64,000 nucleotides of DNA from Glandiceps talaboti. Lineage: Eukaryota > Hemichordata > Enteropneusta > Spengelidae. This document shows positions 1-9,944 of this stretch, piece after piece. Under the pieces are notes generated by a model. That model did no database searches. It had not been told where the DNA came from and worked only from the letters and a program-made list of their open reading frames with translations. The stretch is from NCBI RefSeq assembly GCF_964340395.1, contig NC_135551.1:16922003-16986002 (forward strand). The letters run 5' to 3'. The stretch's first letter is position 1. Each line of letters begins with the position of its first letter. Position numbers and translations under genes: made by a program.

Positions 1-268
1 CGTCTGATTCTGGATGTTTAATTCTCACTTTAAGTATACTTCCAATACAATGGAATTTACACAACAACTAAATATAGAAAATCACACCATAAGATCATGG
101 CATCATAAAAGTTATTATGTACTTTTCTCTAACCAATCATGTGAATTTCAGTTACATCATGTTTGCCCAGATTCGTCATCGCCAGTCTATTTCTGACCTA
201 TGGCCTGCAATGCCGAAAAGTAGAAATTATTCCCATAATTCCGAAATACGATATTTTGGATCGTAACA
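1..268 (-). repeat. 3' LTR of Ty3/gypsy-type element (cut by window edge)
   Basis: This is nearly identical to 4624-4889 in the same orientation, so the two are read as LTRs of one minus-strand element. On the minus strand it opens with TGTTACGATCC at 268. It is preceded by a G-rich polypurine tract (plus 269-283 is its C-rich complement), as expected at the start of a 3' LTR. The copy still matches the 5' LTR at base 1, so its U5 end lies outside the window. A third copy sits at 48189-48509. Confidence 0.85.
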
Positions 269-978
269 CCACCCCCCGTTTTCCTAAAGGAGCGACCCGC
301 GACTTGAGAACTTGAGAAACATGACGAATGGCACAGCCAAAACTTTCTTGTAAATTTGTTTTTGTGTTTTTCTTTATATAACAACTAAGTAACACCGTTG
401 CATAGATACATGATGTAATTGGTAATCAGGTAAAATCGTCTCAAGGAATGTTAAATACAGAGTATATAAATATATAGAGATAAATGTATGGTATACATTG
501 AATAAACAATGTAAACCAATTATGAAATCAAAGAAGTGATCAAAATAGCTTAGCAATGTTGACATATATCTTGAATAAACACACAACTAAACATAGCACT
601 TGATGTAGTCCAATATAAATATTGATTATGGAATACAGTAATTGACAGTAGTGATCAGTCCTGTAAATATATATGAAAAAAATCTCAAGAAAACAAAATG
701 TCACGAACAAAAAAATCCTAGAAGACGACAGTATAATTCGTGAAACGTGATAAAAGTCTAAATGTTCGTCTTAAAATCATTCATTCAATACCCGTAAAAT
801 AAAAGTAAATACACATTAGAGTAAAATAATTGTAAATCATATATGCAACTGAATGTTCTACAAAAGGTGTAGTAAAATATAGCATTCCTGCAATTAGAAC
901 GCAAGTCAAGTCCGTAGTCAAAAATCGTAGTCAATATACAAAAGGAAATCCGAAATTAAAATGTCAGCGAAGCAAGAC

Positions 979-1565
979 CTAAAATAATGACCATGAGGGA
1001 GTATCTTTTACAGGGGAGGCCTTATCTCTTACAGGGGTGGCAGTAATGCCAGCAGGGCGAATAAGAGGAGTGTTAGGGATGTCGGAATGAACATCGGCTA
1101 CCACTACGCTGCTATTTGAATTCACAGCAAGCAAACTATCTTCGCTGAGCTGCTCTATAATAATTTCGCGCATATCCAAACAATCGCTATCAGCCTGTGT
1201 ACCAAAGTCAGTTTGACACCCTTTAGAATTATTCAAAAATAAAAGTTTCGCGTCTATAGGTAATTTAACTGGACAAAAACATTTCTTCCAAAATCTAAAA
1301 CATTTAAAGCTACACTTGTAACACAATACGATAATTAGTCCCAGACCCACGACCGCAATAGTGTGTCATTGAAAGTATAGTCAAATATTGACGTGTCAAA
1401 TTCCTTGCTATACAACGTAGATAAAACTGGAACATTTAAAATATGTTCATAAGTAATTGTCTTATTAGGCTGGCAATTAGCATCTAACGACTCAAAATAA
1501 TAATAAGTGGACATTAAAACGCACCCACAAGGAATATGCAATATGCAAAACTTACATTTAGCCAC
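979..1565 (-). pseudogene. Env-like C-terminus of the LTR element, frameshifted
   Basis: Two overlapping minus-strand ORFs (1335-1565, then 979-1350) read as one protein broken by a frameshift near 1355. The first has several cysteines and potential N-glycosylation sites. The second begins with a hydrophobic segment rich in V, G, L and I, followed by a Cys- and Lys-rich stretch and a hydrophilic tail. That is the layout of a transmembrane helix plus cytoplasmic tail. Its place between the protease and the 3' LTR is where an envelope-like third ORF lies in some Ty3/gypsy elements. There is no clear family motif, so the env assignment is an inference from position and topology. Confidence 0.45.
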
Positions 1566-1970
1566 CTGTTGAATCCCTTTGTCCCCTGAATAAGGACCCG
1601 GGAATTTTTTGCGCTTAGCATGTTTATCATCAGTCGGTAAGTCAGCCGATTCAAGAAAGTCAAATCAGTGGTCTTAGATGATTATCGTTTCTTTGCCTAT
1701 CAGCTATTACACCTGTCCTTCTGTCATCATACAAGTCATTAACACCTACTAGATCGTCACCGTCATCTAAAGTCAAACAAGGCATATCGTCAGGGCCATT
1801 GTCATTGCTAATAGTAAATAAGGCAGGAATGTCAACTACAGGGTCATTGTCAACATTTTGCGCAATAACTACATCACTTTTATTACTATTGGATTCCTGC
1901 GTTATCTTATCAGTAGAAGGTACCCGGACACATGTCGTTTGTGAGGCCGATGGAGCCGATTCAATAGAAG
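1566..1970. other. Deleted pol region of LTR element
   Basis: About 400 bases between the retropepsin and the env-like ORF. A complete element would have about 2.5-3 kb of RT, RNase H and integrase here. No such motif is visible on the minus strand. It is probably the scar of an internal deletion. Confidence 0.5.
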
Positions 1971-2530
1971 TTACATCAGAATTATGAATATAAGGGATGA
2001 TGAACGTAAAGTGACTTTGCGCTTCATAAAATCAATAATAGCTCCATTTCTACATAAGAAATCATGGCCTATGATCAAATCTTGCTTCAATTCTTTGAGG
2101 ACATAGACTTGCATAGTAATCGCACGATTAGTAAAGAAAACAGGAATTCTAAGACATCCTAAAATAGGCAAAGTACGCCCATCTGGCAAAGTAACTATCT
2201 TATAACTTGATTTGAAAAGCTTACACTTTCTTAACCTGCGAATATTATTTAACAAAGACTCTGAAATTATTGATACATCGGAACCTGTATCTATAAGTGC
2301 TGAAACTTTACGATCAAAAATACCCACATTAATTAAATTATCATTTATAATAATTGACTCTGGCAATTTAACACAATTGAGATTTAAAGATACACCGGTG
2401 CGAGACTTCTCATCGGACCGCTTATACAATTTTCGTCTCGGAACGTTTACCCGTTTTTTGGAAAAGCATACCTTGCTCCATTTCTATCACAAAACCTGGC
2501 CACATGGCCTATCTCCCCACAATTGTAACA
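1971..2530 (-). pseudogene. Gag zinc knuckle and retropepsin (pro) remnant
   Basis: At 2489-2530 the minus strand encodes CYNCGEIGHVARFC, a perfect CX2CX4HX4C nucleic-acid-binding knuckle. In another frame 1971-2429 encodes 152 residues with ALIDTGSDVSII, the DTG active site of a retroviral-type aspartic protease, and downstream LIIGHDFL, matching the conserved Ile/Leu-Ile-Gly segment of retropepsins. The family cleaves Gag-Pol polyproteins as a homodimer. No RT, RNase H or integrase follows: only about 400 bases separate it from the env-like ORF, so most of pol has been deleted. The frame change between knuckle and protease may be a natural shift or decay. Confidence 0.75.
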
Positions 2531-2547
2531 CCCACGATTAGGATTTG

Positions 2548-3701
2548 TATAACAAGCCATTGAGAATGACATAGTCCCCGCTATGATTGGGTTTTAAGGA
2601 ATTAGCACTACTCTGATCACGCAACAACACTTGTGAACCTAAATCAAACAGACTTAGATATGTTGTGTCTGCTTGTCGGACATGGAACATGCCTACAACA
2701 ATAAAGGATTGGTCGGGTATGGGGGATCATATCAATAAGAAAATGGATATGCAAATGTATGCCATAGAACACTGTCCTAATACCAACTCTGAATGAGATC
2801 TGTTCAAGCATGTCTGAGTTATGGCTTTGGACATGGAAAATTCACAAACAAAATGGCTGCCAGGCAGCCATATTGGATCGTATCATGACGAAAATGGATA
2901 TGCACATGTATGTCATAGAACACTGTCCTAATACCAACTTCGAATGAGATCTGTTCAAGCATGTCTGAGTTATGGCTTTGGACATGGAAAATTTGCAAAC
3001 AAAATGGCTGCCAGGCAGCCATATTGGATCGTATCACAATGAAAATGGATATGCACATGTATGTCATAGAACACTGTCCTAATACCAACTTTGAATGAGA
3101 TCTGTTCAAGCATGTCTGAGTTATGGCTTTGGACATGGAAAATTTGCAAACAAAATAGCTGCCAGGCAGCCATATTGGATTGTATCACAATGAAAATGGA
3201 TATGCACATGTATGTCATAGAACAATGTCCTAATACCAACTTTAAATGAGATCTGTTCAAGCATGTCTAAGTTATGGCTTTGGACTTGAAAATTCACAAA
3301 CAAAATGGCTGCCAGGCTGCCATATTGGATCGTATCATGACAACAATGAATATGCACATATATGCCATAGAACACTGTCCTAATACCAACTCTGAATGAG
3401 ATCTGTGTGAGCATGTCTGAGTTATGGCTTTAGACAGGGAAAATTCGCAAACAAAATGGCTGCTAGGCGGCCATATTGGATCGTATCATAAAACAAATTG
3501 ACGTGCATATGTATGCCATAGCATGTTGCCCCTGTACCAAGTTTGAAAAAAATCGGTACAGGCATCTCCAAGAAACGGCTGCGGACGGACGGACGGACGG
3601 ACGGACGGACGCACGGATGCACGGACGCACGGACGGACGGACGGACAGACGGAACCCAATCCATAAGTCCCCGTTCCGGACTTCGTCCGCGGGGACTAAC
3701 A
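2548..3701. repeat. ~151-bp tandem array inserted in gag
   Basis: Roughly five and a half copies of a 150-152 bp unit run from about 2726 to 3580. Each contains CAGGCAGCCATATTGGATC or a close variant, and the phrase TTATGGCTTTGGACATGG recurs at 2820, 2970, 3121, 3272 and 3421. A GGAC microsatellite and a short GC-rich tail follow. The block separates the gag ORF from the downstream zinc knuckle. Near-identical 11-bp direct repeats (ATTAGGAYTTG at 2537 and 3702) flank it, which looks like a target-site duplication. ORFs inside are repeat translations, not genes. Confidence 0.75.
3582..3651. repeat. (GGAC)n microsatellite
   Basis: Interrupted GGAC tetranucleotide run at the end of the 151-bp array, with a few GCAC and GATG interruptions. 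Confidence 0.9.
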
Positions 3702-4604
3702 ATTAGGACTTGAATGCCCTGGCTTATTACAAAATTTACAAATCTGCTTAGCCGTTTTAACTTGTCGACCGCCATAACGTGGAGTTACTACTGGCGGCCT
3801 ATTTACGTTAGAATAATTATAGCTCTGGCCTACCCGTGATCGTGGTCCAACATTTGCGTACGGTTCTTGTCGTAATTGAACAGGCGCTGCTGGTACAGGG
3901 AGGGGCGTCACCGCCGTTGTTGATAGCTTCTCATGTAGAACTTCGTTCTGTTTTAGCAAAGAGTTGAAGGCTTGTTTTAAAACCTCTGTAGACGTGTCTG
4001 AAGTACGACCAGTTTTCAGTGCTTTGACGTCATCGTCGAACCGTTCTACCACTTCTGCTGTTCGGGCGAAAGCCACGGCCTCCTGGAAATCGACCGGATC
4101 TCTGTTGACTACCGTACTACGTATAGACGGTATTAACCCCTGTAAAAATAAACTAAAAAGTTCGTTATCATTTCTGTTATAACGATAACACATATCACGT
4201 AAACGTGAGGCATATTTTTCGATTGTTTCTTTGTCCATTTGTTTAATTGTTCTTAGCTCTTGATCTATACTCCATTGTGGTGCTCTGTTCTGGAATCGTC
4301 CAATGAAAGCTGCACGCAGGTTCTCCCAGTTGTTCGCCAGGTCGTCAGGCAAGGACGTGTACCATCTCTTCGCTTCACCAGACATAAGCAGACTAAAAAT
4401 ATTCAGACGTTGAATATTGTCAAACTGCTTAAGGACGATATATGCATCAAATTTACGCAACCATCTGGTTGGTATTTCGTCTTCCTTCCCATCAAATTGT
4501 GGTGGCATGATATCGTTACCCACCGTCAATTTTCTGTATTCTGTTGACAATGCGTTGTAGCTCTTGGTCACGACTGAGAAGAGACATCGGCTTGCCAGAA
4601 TCAC
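3696..4604 (-). CDS. Gag polyprotein of Ty3/gypsy-type element
   Basis: 302 residues of retrotransposon Gag, the structural protein of the virus-like particle. A retrotrans_gag core starts at MPPQFDGKEDEIPTRWLRKF and continues through SGEAKRWYTSLPDD, LRAAFIGRFQ and LFLQGLIPSIRSTV, the usual order for this domain. A Gln/Pro/Tyr-rich linker leads to a knuckle-like C-terminus (CKFCNKPGHSSPNC), whose last Cys and stop come from the adjoining tandem-array insertion. The true N-terminus may be an ATG at 4587 in another frame (MSLLSRDQELQRIVNRIQK, coiled-coil-like), with a frameshift joining it to this frame about 60 bases on. The second knuckle lies beyond the insertion at 2489-2530. This copy cannot make an intact Gag. 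Confidence 0.85.
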   Translation of the reverse strand: MILASRCLFSVVTKSYNALSTEYRKLTVGNDIMPPQFDGKEDEIPTRWLRKFDAYIVLKQFDNIQRLNIFSLLMSGEAKRWYTSLPDDLANNWENLRAAFIGRFQNRAPQWSIDQELRTIKQMDKETIEKYASRLRDMCYRYNRNDNELFSLFLQGLIPSIRSTVVNRDPVDFQEAVAFARTAEVVERFDDDVKALKTGRTSDTSTEVLKQAFNSLLKQNEVLHEKLSTTAVTPLPVPAAPVQLRQEPYANVGPRSRVGQSYNYSNVNRPPVVTPRYGGRQVKTAKQICKFCNKPGHSSPNC

Positions 4605-4623
4605 CTACTCGAGAGCTCCTCTC

Positions 4624-4889
4624 GTCTGATTCTGGATGTTTAATTCTCACTTTACTATACTTCCAATACAATGGAATTTACACAACGACTAAATATAGAA
4701 AATCACACCATAAGATCATGGCATCATAAAAGTTATTATGTACTTTTCTCTAACCAATCATGTGAATTTCAGTTACATCATGTTTGCCCAGATTCGTCAT
4801 CGCCAGTCTATTTCTGACCTATGGCCTGCAATGCCGAAAAGTAGAATTTATTCCCATAATTCCGAAATACGATATTTTGGATCGTAACA
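4624..4889 (-). repeat. 5' LTR of Ty3/gypsy-type element
   Basis: Nearly identical to 1-268. It starts on the minus strand with TGTTACGATCC at 4889. The 3' boundary is uncertain because similarity with the other copy runs to the window edge. The gag leader follows at once, with no obvious canonical primer-binding site. Confidence 0.85.
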
Positions 4890-6712
4890 ATTATATCAAA
4901 CAACATTTTAACCAAAGACAACGCCGACCACAATTATTGAAAAAATGATCTTTAAAGAGTAGATGTTAAAATGCGTACCTAGTTTAATAGTTTTTCAGGG
5001 CCACCAAATATTCCAAAAAGAGGTCTGCCGTTTTATCAGTAAATGTTTTAATATAAGGAACAAGATGTAAATGAGGTCGAGTGCATCTTCGGAGTCACTG
5101 CATGCAATAGGCGACCTCACGCACGCTGAACGACTTTTTCCGTCTTTTTTCGGAGTTTCACATACATTAATATTATTGCGACTTGCTATCTTCAAATGAA
5201 GGAGACTTTCAAGACTGCTGTTACTCGCGGAAAATGCACAGTGCATGTGCACTTCTTTTGTACTTTCCCGCACAAGGAATTTTTAAAATTTACAATTTTT
5301 AAGTGGACACATTTTTATTCAAAGTTGAGCCAGCGTACAATAGAGATATAAGATACATATTAGCGAGGAGTCAGCGTACAGTCACTTTTGACTTTAGTGA
5401 ACCATCAATTTAAATCGCGCATGCCAGGAATCATCACGCAAATAACGATTTTAATGTTATGTATTCAAAAAGTCGCCTTTTTCTTGCTTTCCCCCAAAAA
5501 AATTTCAGGCTACGGTACTGTTGATGCTATGTTAATAGTTTAGAAGTCCAGTGGTTGGGCCGCTTTATGTAACCACTCGCTATACCCATATTGGAGAATG
5601 TCCAGTTAAAATGATGTACGCTTGATGTTTATTTGAAACTCATGGGACATTATGTTTTCGACGCAGAGCTAAACTTATTTCAACTCTAGACTAACAATAA
5701 GAGAGACACAATAAACACATCAGGATCCTTTGCCCAATCACATTGCACAGCGATAAGCATTATCATTCACAGTGCAGTACAGCCATATAATGAAAACATT
5801 ATGAAAACATGGATTTGATGATTTTAATGGCTACAATTGTTTATCTTTTTTAAACTGATAAATCAACATTTTAACTTGTCTTAGTTCTACATCCCCATCG
5901 TGCACGGCTCATATGTATTTGCTTCTTTTGCGATAGAAGTTGTCTGAGGGTGTATATAATAAATGTCCGATGTTGCATAAATGAAACTCCAAGCCTACGT
6001 CAGTTTAACTATAACATATGCAGAAACAACAAAGAATTTTTCAGGCTAATGCTATGTAGCAACTAGAAACGACAATATGTGATATTTTGGGTTAAAGTTG
6101 GTGCCACAAATGTTGTATGTGGCACTGATCGTTTATATTTGTCTTTTACTCTCGATGTTGGCTAGACATCACATTCAGGTCGTTCCAAATACGTTTGTAA
6201 ACTGCTAGAAAACAGCCAAAGAAGCAATTGTGAATATCAAGAAATCACCACGTCTTCATTTTGCACTTATTTTTACTAGTCTTTTCCATCTGGCGAAATC
6301 AGTATCATTCGGTAGTAGGTTAACTTCATAGAATTAAAATGAATGGGATTTCACGAGATATCGGAACTGGTGCAGTGATTCAGAAGTTTTAAAATGGTTT
6401 TTATTACGATTCTATATTTTGCAATATTTTGGAACTACCCACATATCTTCTAGGCGTATTTGCGAATAGAATATAATCAAACATGAATAACACACAAATT
6501 TAAATACAAGACGAGATAAGACAAGACAAGACAAGACAAGACAAGACTTGTCGAATCAAAGGAAAGAATGTGTATAACGATGGACACTTCAAAACAACGT
6601 ACATGTAAAATAAGGAACACAAAAGAATCTCGTGAAATGAATCGCCTTTTAGTATTCAATCAAGCTGCGTTTATATAATCAGTATAAAAGAGTACTCTAA
6701 TGACAATTATAT
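4890..6712. other. Intergenic, with dispersed repeat (about 5575-6010)
   Basis: No recognisable gene. The stretch 5575-6010 is an inverted, diverged copy of 41255-41645. Shared landmarks include GGATCCTTTGCCCAATCAC, CATCCCCATCGTGCAC and the TGAGGGTGT region. A 92-codon minus-strand ORF at 4995-5273 has no recognisable domain and is not called. Confidence 0.6.
6506..6548. repeat. (ACAAG)n microsatellite
   Basis: About seven copies of a pentanucleotide, slightly imperfect at the left end. Confidence 0.9.
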
Positions 6713-7117
6713 TATAGCATTACCAATTCCAGTGAATTTTGTGACGTCATCGCTGTACATTATTACTGATAATGTACTCCGTTATTGGGCATCGCGGCCC
6801 CGGAACGAGCATAACAATACAGGCTTATTTGTTCTGTTTCTTCATACGACTAGGTATCTTTTCGAAATGTATGTTGTTACTTATGATTGTCATTTCCACT
6901 GTTTAAAAATACAACGCATTCATGAAACAAATTTGTGTTCACAGCAGTTCATTGAAGTGTATATGTGTGTGTGTACGTGTACGTGTACGTACGTGTGTCG
7001 CTATGATTAGTATTCAGCTTCCGGGCCGAACATGGCAGACGATGTTCAGCGCTGTGTATATTATACGTTGTTTTGCGTTTCTCGGTCTACAAATTCACTG
7101 GAATTGGCAAAACTATA
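6713..7117. mobile_element. MITE with ~30-bp terminal inverted repeats, copy 1
   Basis: It starts TATAGCATTACCAATTCCAG and ends with the near inverse CTGGAATTGGCAAAACTATA, so the ends are inverted repeats of about 30 bp. A second copy of the whole element lies in reverse orientation at 31082-31474. No transposase ORF is present, so it is non-autonomous. It contains a short (GTGTAC)n-like stretch. Confidence 0.8.
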
Positions 7118-7124
7118 AAATAAT

Positions 7125-7266
7125 AACAATAATGTATGCCCGCCCAGTCCATAATGGACTCAAGCAAACTTTGCACTCCATAATGGGCTCGGCTGTCGCC
7201 TCGCCCATTATGTCGTTCAAAGTTTGCTTTCGTCCATTATGGGCTGGGAGGGCGTACATTATTGTT
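7125..7266. mobile_element. 142-bp foldback element, copy 1
   Basis: AACAATAATGTAYGCCC at the left pairs with GGGCGTACATTATTGTT at the right. Further inside, CCATAATGGACTCAAGCAAA pairs with TTTGCTTTCGTCCATTATGG, so almost the whole element folds into one hairpin. A second copy lies at 30942-31074. In both places it directly abuts the MITE. Confidence 0.8.
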
Positions 7267-7623
7267 TAAATAAAAGTCTTTGACAATTAATGCGGATCGC
7301 TCAGAGGACAAGACCACGCGTACGCTTACTGCTAAATATAGTGATTATAGAAGACTTGCGCTCCTCTATACGTCAGATGGACAGGTTCGTAGACTGCACC
7401 TTAGACGTTAGTGGTCTTACAATAAATGAATAATGAGTGCAGCGCCCTCTAAAGTTCAATACAATCACTTGCTAAGTTGTGCACCACATGCTGACAATGT
7501 ACTTCAACGTAATGGTAAAACTATGACATTGTGCCAAGGTCAGTTCTCTTCTACTAGTTTAAGTTTATTGGCCAAAACATCGACATAAAGACTGAAGTGT
7601 AGTGATTTTTTTATTGTCCTATG

Positions 7624-7866
7624 TAATGAAGAAATATTTATAACACGTTGTAGTTGGGTATAAAGTCTTTATTCTCACACACAAGTACGTCAAATAATAT
7701 TACACTTCAATAGTTTGAACGGGGCGCCTCCGCCAACGTAATACACCAAAACAACAGTTAGTTCACGTCTGTCTACGGGGTTTCCCCGTCTGCGCATGTC
7801 TGTTAATGTTCAGTCAGGCCTAGCGCCCCTAACGTCATACAGTGATTAACCTTTTGTTTGCTACAT
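7624..7866 (-). repeat. 3' LTR of the second gypsy element (end approximate)
   Basis: On the minus strand a polypurine tract (GGTGGGGAG, plus 7867-7876) directly precedes TGATGTAGCAAACAAAAGG. That is the expected junction of internal region and 3' LTR, downstream of the integrase ORF. An AATAAA polyadenylation signal lies at about 7666-7671 on the minus strand. The far end (..TTACA near 7624) is a guess, since no second LTR copy is available for comparison. Confidence 0.55.
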
Positions 7867-7987
7867 CACTCCCCACCAAAAAAGTGTTCTCCTGGACACT
7901 AAACTTTAGAACTTCATATGACTGTTCATTGTTCATTTCATCAAGGTAAATAAACGTACTTCGCTAGATATAATAATAAGGACTCTA

Positions 7988-7989
<2 letters not shown>

Positions 7990-8026
<37 letters not shown>
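7990..8026. repeat. Poly(T)/poly(A) tract
   Basis: 37 uninterrupted T on the plus strand, inside the 3' untranslated region of the minus-strand gypsy remnant. Confidence 0.9.
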
Positions 8027-8030
<4 letters not shown>

Positions 8031-8477
8031 ATATATATTTACAACTTGACAAGTATTCTGGTCAATCAGTTTCTCTTATTCTTTAGAGTAAGTTCTGCAT
8101 TGTTCAAAAGTTACCCGTATGTTCAAATACATGATCGGAGTACATCCAGTACATACAGACTAGCGTATAGAAAGTTTTATTATAATCCAACATGTGTGCA
8201 CAAATCACAATAAATCCAAGGACAGCAGCATGCACCATAATCCAGCAAACTTTACACAATTAACAATAAATCCATGGACGGCATCAGGTAATGTAAACCA
8301 GTAATTACACATTGATATCCTATTATTGGTAGTACATATTATTCTCCGCACAATGTCCAAGTGGCAATATCCTGGTAGGGGTCCGTCAAAACACACAATA
8401 TTGACTTTAGTCACAGTCTGGATATTGTCCTTGATAACACATTCAAAGTACACATTTTATCATATTGTTTTCCTCTT

Positions 8478-9944
8478 CTACTCTGTGTACCTTGCTGGTA
8501 CTCTGGTTACCCGTCCTGATCTTGTCACCTGAGGGCGCAACACATGTTCATTCTCCCCTGGATCCAATATATTTTCTTCCAATTCTGGCACATTATTTTC
8601 TACTTCTGGCACATTATTTTCTACTACTGGCACATCTCTCATCTCCCCAGTATGTTGGTTTTCAGCTACATTCAGTCTCTCATTTACATCCTCATCCTCC
8701 CCATTTTCAGTCTGCTGCCTTCCAGGAATAATCACATAGCCACCAGGAGCAGGAATTGAACTCTCAATTTCTATTTCCCTCTGACTCTCCTTATCCCCTT
8801 GTCTCTGTAAACTTACTGAAGGTGGTGAATGTGGGTCATCTCGTTGTAAGTCTATACATGGTTTCAGTCTATTGTGATGTACCACTAATCGCCTACGGTG
8901 GGGTCCTTCCTGTTGTATGCGGTATACCACACCTGGCTCTCCATCTGGACCCAATATTCTCTTCTTTACTATAAATGGACCAACCCATGGCAATCTAAGT
9001 TTCTGACATCTACCCCTTCTGGTCTTTGGGTCATGTAGCCACACTTTATCTCCAACGTCATATGGTTGATGGTGAGCCCATATATCATACCCAACCTTCT
9101 GTCTTCTTTGCGATCTACCCAATGTTTCACGTACCTGTTGAAAGACCGTTTTCAAGTTGGTGACAACACGCCTTGCATGTGTACTAGGAGCCGCAACTGC
9201 CTCATCTGGAGTACTTCCATACAGTATATCTATTGGTAGTCTAGCTTCTCTCCCATGATTGAGAAAATATGGAGTTTGTCCTGTGCTTTCATGAACACTT
9301 GTATTATAAGCTAGTGCAATCTTTGATATATGATCGTCCCACTCATCACCATACTGTGCAACACATTTTGCCAGCATCTCTGCCCAAGTCCGGTTGAACC
9401 TTTCGACCATCCCGTCCGACTGCGGGTGATATGGAGTAGTGCGTGATTTATATATTTGTAGTAGTGCACAGAGTTCTGTCATCACCTGGGACTCAAAATT
9501 ACGTCCCTGATCTGAGTGAAATCTTTCAAATACTCCATGTTCTGCAATATATTCTCCAAATATCTTTCTGGCTACAGTAGTTGCCTTTTGGTTAGGTACA
9601 TCATAAATGTTGACATATTTAGTGAAGTAGTCCATCACAACCAGAGCATAGCGATTTCCCTTTTTAGACATGGGTAACTCATTCAAGTCTGCTGCAACCA
9701 TCTCAAATGGGCGGGTTACTGATATATTTTGCATAGGTGCCCTTGCCCTTGGTGCTGGTGATTTCCTTCTTTGGCACAGCTGACAGCTTTGAACCCATCT
9801 CCTAACATCTTGACTCATTCCAGGCCAATAGAACCGCTGTCTACATCTTTCTACTGTTCTCTTTACTCCCATGTGACCAGACATGGCACCATCATGCAGT
9901 TCTTTCAATACAGTGTTGACCATTGCATCCGGAACAAGGTGCAA
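8478..9944 (-). CDS. Ty3/gypsy integrase, C-terminal part of Pol
   Basis: 488 residues of retrotransposon integrase, which inserts the cDNA copy into the genome. The HHCC zinc domain is at residues 17-57 (H17, H24, C54, C57, with RQRFYWPGM between). The catalytic core carries D86 (MVAADLNELP), D145 (FHSDQGRNFE) and E181 (YHPQSDGMVERFNRTW), the D,D-35-E triad. A GPY/F module follows (LPWVGPFIVKKR, about 325-337), then a charged tail with repeated VENNVPE-like units. The N-terminus is open: RT and RNase H should lie upstream on the minus strand above 9944, but the sequence there is unrelated, so the element is 5'-truncated. All catalytic residues are intact. It is not the family at 1-4889, whose LTRs differ. 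Confidence 0.93.
   Translation of the reverse strand: MHLVPDAMVNTVLKELHDGAMSGHMGVKRTVERCRQRFYWPGMSQDVRRWVQSCQLCQRRKSPAPRARAPMQNISVTRPFEMVAADLNELPMSKKGNRYALVVMDYFTKYVNIYDVPNQKATTVARKIFGEYIAEHGVFERFHSDQGRNFESQVMTELCALLQIYKSRTTPYHPQSDGMVERFNRTWAEMLAKCVAQYGDEWDDHISKIALAYNTSVHESTGQTPYFLNHGREARLPIDILYGSTPDEAVAAPSTHARRVVTNLKTVFQQVRETLGRSQRRQKVGYDIWAHHQPYDVGDKVWLHDPKTRRGRCQKLRLPWVGPFIVKKRILGPDGEPGVVYRIQQEGPHRRRLVVHHNRLKPCIDLQRDDPHSPPSVSLQRQGDKESQREIEIESSIPAPGGYVIIPGRQQTENGEDEDVNERLNVAENQHTGEMRDVPVVENNVPEVENNVPELEENILDPGENEHVLRPQVTRSGRVTRVPARYTE

Noticed and set aside
2819-3775. ORFs of ~100 codons across the 151-bp array
   Set aside because: The same peptide recurs with the repeat period. The PSVRPSVRPS part is the GGAC microsatellite.
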